A stretch of 6,171 nucleotides of DNA from JADCRZ01 sp039921525. Its GTDB lineage: Bacteria > Bacteroidota > Bacteroidia > Chitinophagales > Chitinophagaceae. The DNA is taken from the NCBI GenBank assembly GCA_039921525.1, contig JBDSBP010000203.1, positions 1 through 6,171 on the forward strand, read 5' to 3'. Made by a program: the position numbers and the translations under genes. Shown in pieces: positions 5,377 to 6,171 of the stretch (position 1 is its first letter; the number at the start of each line of letters is the position of its first letter). Below the pieces are notes generated by a model. That model worked only from the letters and a program-made list of their open reading frames with translations. It ran no database searches and was not told where the DNA came from.

Positions 5377-5452
5377 CCGAACTTGATATTCCTCTGAAAT
5401 ACTTATCCACATTGACTTGTATTGATTTTATAAATTTTTTATTTCGAATTAT
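5315..5452 (-). pseudogene. Possible lysine/glutamate-rich gene tail, copy 1 (fragment)
   Basis: A minus-strand frame from just after TGA 5455-5453 to TAA 5317-5315 gives 45 residues without an ATG start, ending VDKYFRGISSSEFKEKK, NQKKKEEKEW, AKAH. Copy 2 at the right edge ends in closely similar fashion (DEIFKEKK, NQKKKEEKEW, AIAHEYND). If coding, this is an orphan C-terminal fragment whose gene body is missing. Coding is not proven: purine-rich DNA rarely contains stops and the identical block leaves no synonymous differences to weigh. I do not recognise the protein family. Confidence 0.3.
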
Positions 5453-5543
5453 TCACTCTATATTTGTCTTGCCGGAAAGAAGCGGAACCAGGCTCTGCTG
5501 AGGAGCAACCTATTAGGAATATTTCCGGACATCTTAGCATATA

Positions 5544-5954
5544 TCAGCTCTTTGAAATTAGTTTTTTTATCAAGCGTTTATACATTGACGTTATAAAGCT
5601 ATTCTTTGCCTTCCATTTGCTTTTGGGTTTATAATACTTTTTCCATCGCTTTTTTAGGTCACCTTCCTTTAAATGAGCCTCATCAGGAGTAAGGTAATCC
5701 ACACTGGCATGTGGCCGTTTTTGGTTATAAACCGCTACTATTTTTGAAATGGCTTTCTTTGCTTCTTTGTGATCTTTGTACACTTTTTTTGGAAAGAAAT
5801 CATTTTTAATAGTTCCGTTTACACGTTCTGCCAAAGCGTTGTCGTATGGACTGCCACTCTGTGTCATGCTGATGGCTATGTTTTCTCTTGCAAGGATCTC
5901 AATATATTCTGATGAACAGTATTGCACGCCACGGTCCGAGTGATGGATAAGAAT
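5544..5954 (-). pseudogene. IS3-family transposase (OrfB), C-terminal fragment
   Basis: The minus-strand frame reads ILIHHSDRGVQYCSSEY, then SMTQSGSPYDNALAERVNGTIKNDFF, then AVYNQKRPHASVDYLTPDEAH. This is the C-terminal end of the rve catalytic domain of IS3-family OrfB. The Asp of HHSDRG and the Glu of NALAE are separated by exactly 35 residues, matching the D(35)E part of the DDE signature. A lysine-rich tail (KKRWKKYYKPKSKWK) ends at TGA 5546-5544. The frame continues upstream to TAA 6005-6003 but encodes unrelated sequence (SGKIISPQISYF), so the first catalytic Asp, the rest of OrfB and all of OrfA are missing. A GTG at 5927 is the only nearby start-like codon and is just the Val of DRGVQYC. 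It is a dead remnant between the two copies of the direct repeat. Confidence 0.85.
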
Positions 5955-6048
5955 AAAGTAAGATATTTGAGGTGAGATGATTTTGCCGGACAGTAAAGTG
6001 ACTTAGGTTAAGAATAATAATTCAAATGTAATACTAATTGAAATCATA

Positions 6049-6155
6049 CTGTATATGCGTTGATGCTATGCCTGATAAAACCTAATCATTATATTCATGG
6101 GCGATAGCCCATTCCTTTTCTTCTTTCTTTTTTTGGTTCTTTTTTTCTTTAAATA
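6049..6155. repeat. Direct repeat copy 2 of the approximately 107-bp segment
   Basis: This is the partner of 5270-5376 at an offset of 779-780 bases, same orientation, with the 50-base identical block at 6105-6154. Similarity stops at about 6155, a few bases after the T-rich tract. On the other side it fades before about 6049, so the duplicated unit visible here is short and spans the 3' end of the possible frame plus about 35 bases beyond it. Confidence 0.85.
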
Positions 6156-6171
6156 TTTCGTCAGTTGATTC
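6082..6171 (-). CDS. Possible C-terminal end of an unidentified protein, runs off the right edge
   Basis: The minus-strand frame is open from the window edge (6171) to TAG 6084-6082, giving 29 residues: ESTDEIFKEKK, NQKKKEEKEW, AIAHEYND. It is strongly charged and probably helical. The similar copy 1 tail (5315-5452) supports a duplicated gene end. Only the tail is visible, so no function is proposed. The purine-rich composition means an open frame this short could occur by chance. Confidence 0.3.
   Translation of the reverse strand, partial: ESTDEIFKEKKNQKKKEEKEWAIAHEYND

Noticed and set aside
5453..5543. Small gene or structured RNA between the repeat copy and the IS3 fragment
   Set aside because: There are only weak pairings and CCGG motifs, with no open frame or convincing fold.

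Overview
The window looks like accessory DNA from a member of the Bacteroidota, probably near Chitinophagales or Sphingobacteriales. The evidence is AT-rich intergenic DNA, no clear Shine-Dalgarno sequences, Bacteroidota-style tyrosine recombinases (CFTGLAFIDVKKL, HTARHT and GHKHIKQTLHYAR motifs) and an IS21 element of a type I associate with that phylum. Every recognisable gene reads on the minus strand and all are mobility genes. No cargo, defence or metabolic gene is visible, so this is the recombination-prone edge of one or more genomic islands.

Layout from left to right. (1) Bases 1-442 hold the N-terminal 147 codons of one tyrosine recombinase (int1), which runs off the left edge. A perfect 2 x 12 bp tandem repeat sits just upstream of its ATG. 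(2) Bases 565-622 hold a minus-strand intrinsic terminator next to a 21-nt copy of a tRNA 3' end that looks like tRNA-Asp; this is a probable attachment core. (3) Bases 680-1924 hold a second tyrosine recombinase (int2). Its last 381 codons are intact, but its first 33 codons, still recognisable, carry three in-frame stops. (4) Bases 1940-2196 repeat the same module type: promoter-like motif, palindrome, inverted and direct repeats, minus-strand terminator, and a 24-nt copy of a tRNA-Ser-like 3' end. (5) Bases 2197-5087 are a complete IS21-family insertion sequence with istA, istB and multi-copy terminal repeats. Its left tip abuts the tRNA-Ser fragment. (6) Bases 5088-6171 are degraded DNA: a long hairpin, a repeated segment of about 107 bp (5270-5376 and 6049-6155) that may encode a lysine/glutamate-rich protein tail, and between the copies the C-terminal third of an IS3-family transposase.

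The best reading is two attachment modules in series. Each consists of a tRNA 3' end, a terminator, and an integrase gene reading away from the tRNA fragment. This is what accretion of integrative elements at tRNA genes leaves behind, here later scarred by IS21 and IS3 insertions. I see no convincing evidence of a wholly new system. The most unusual items are the clustered stops in the int2 arm domain, the paired tRNA/integrase modules, and the repeated gene-tail segment around the IS3 remnant.
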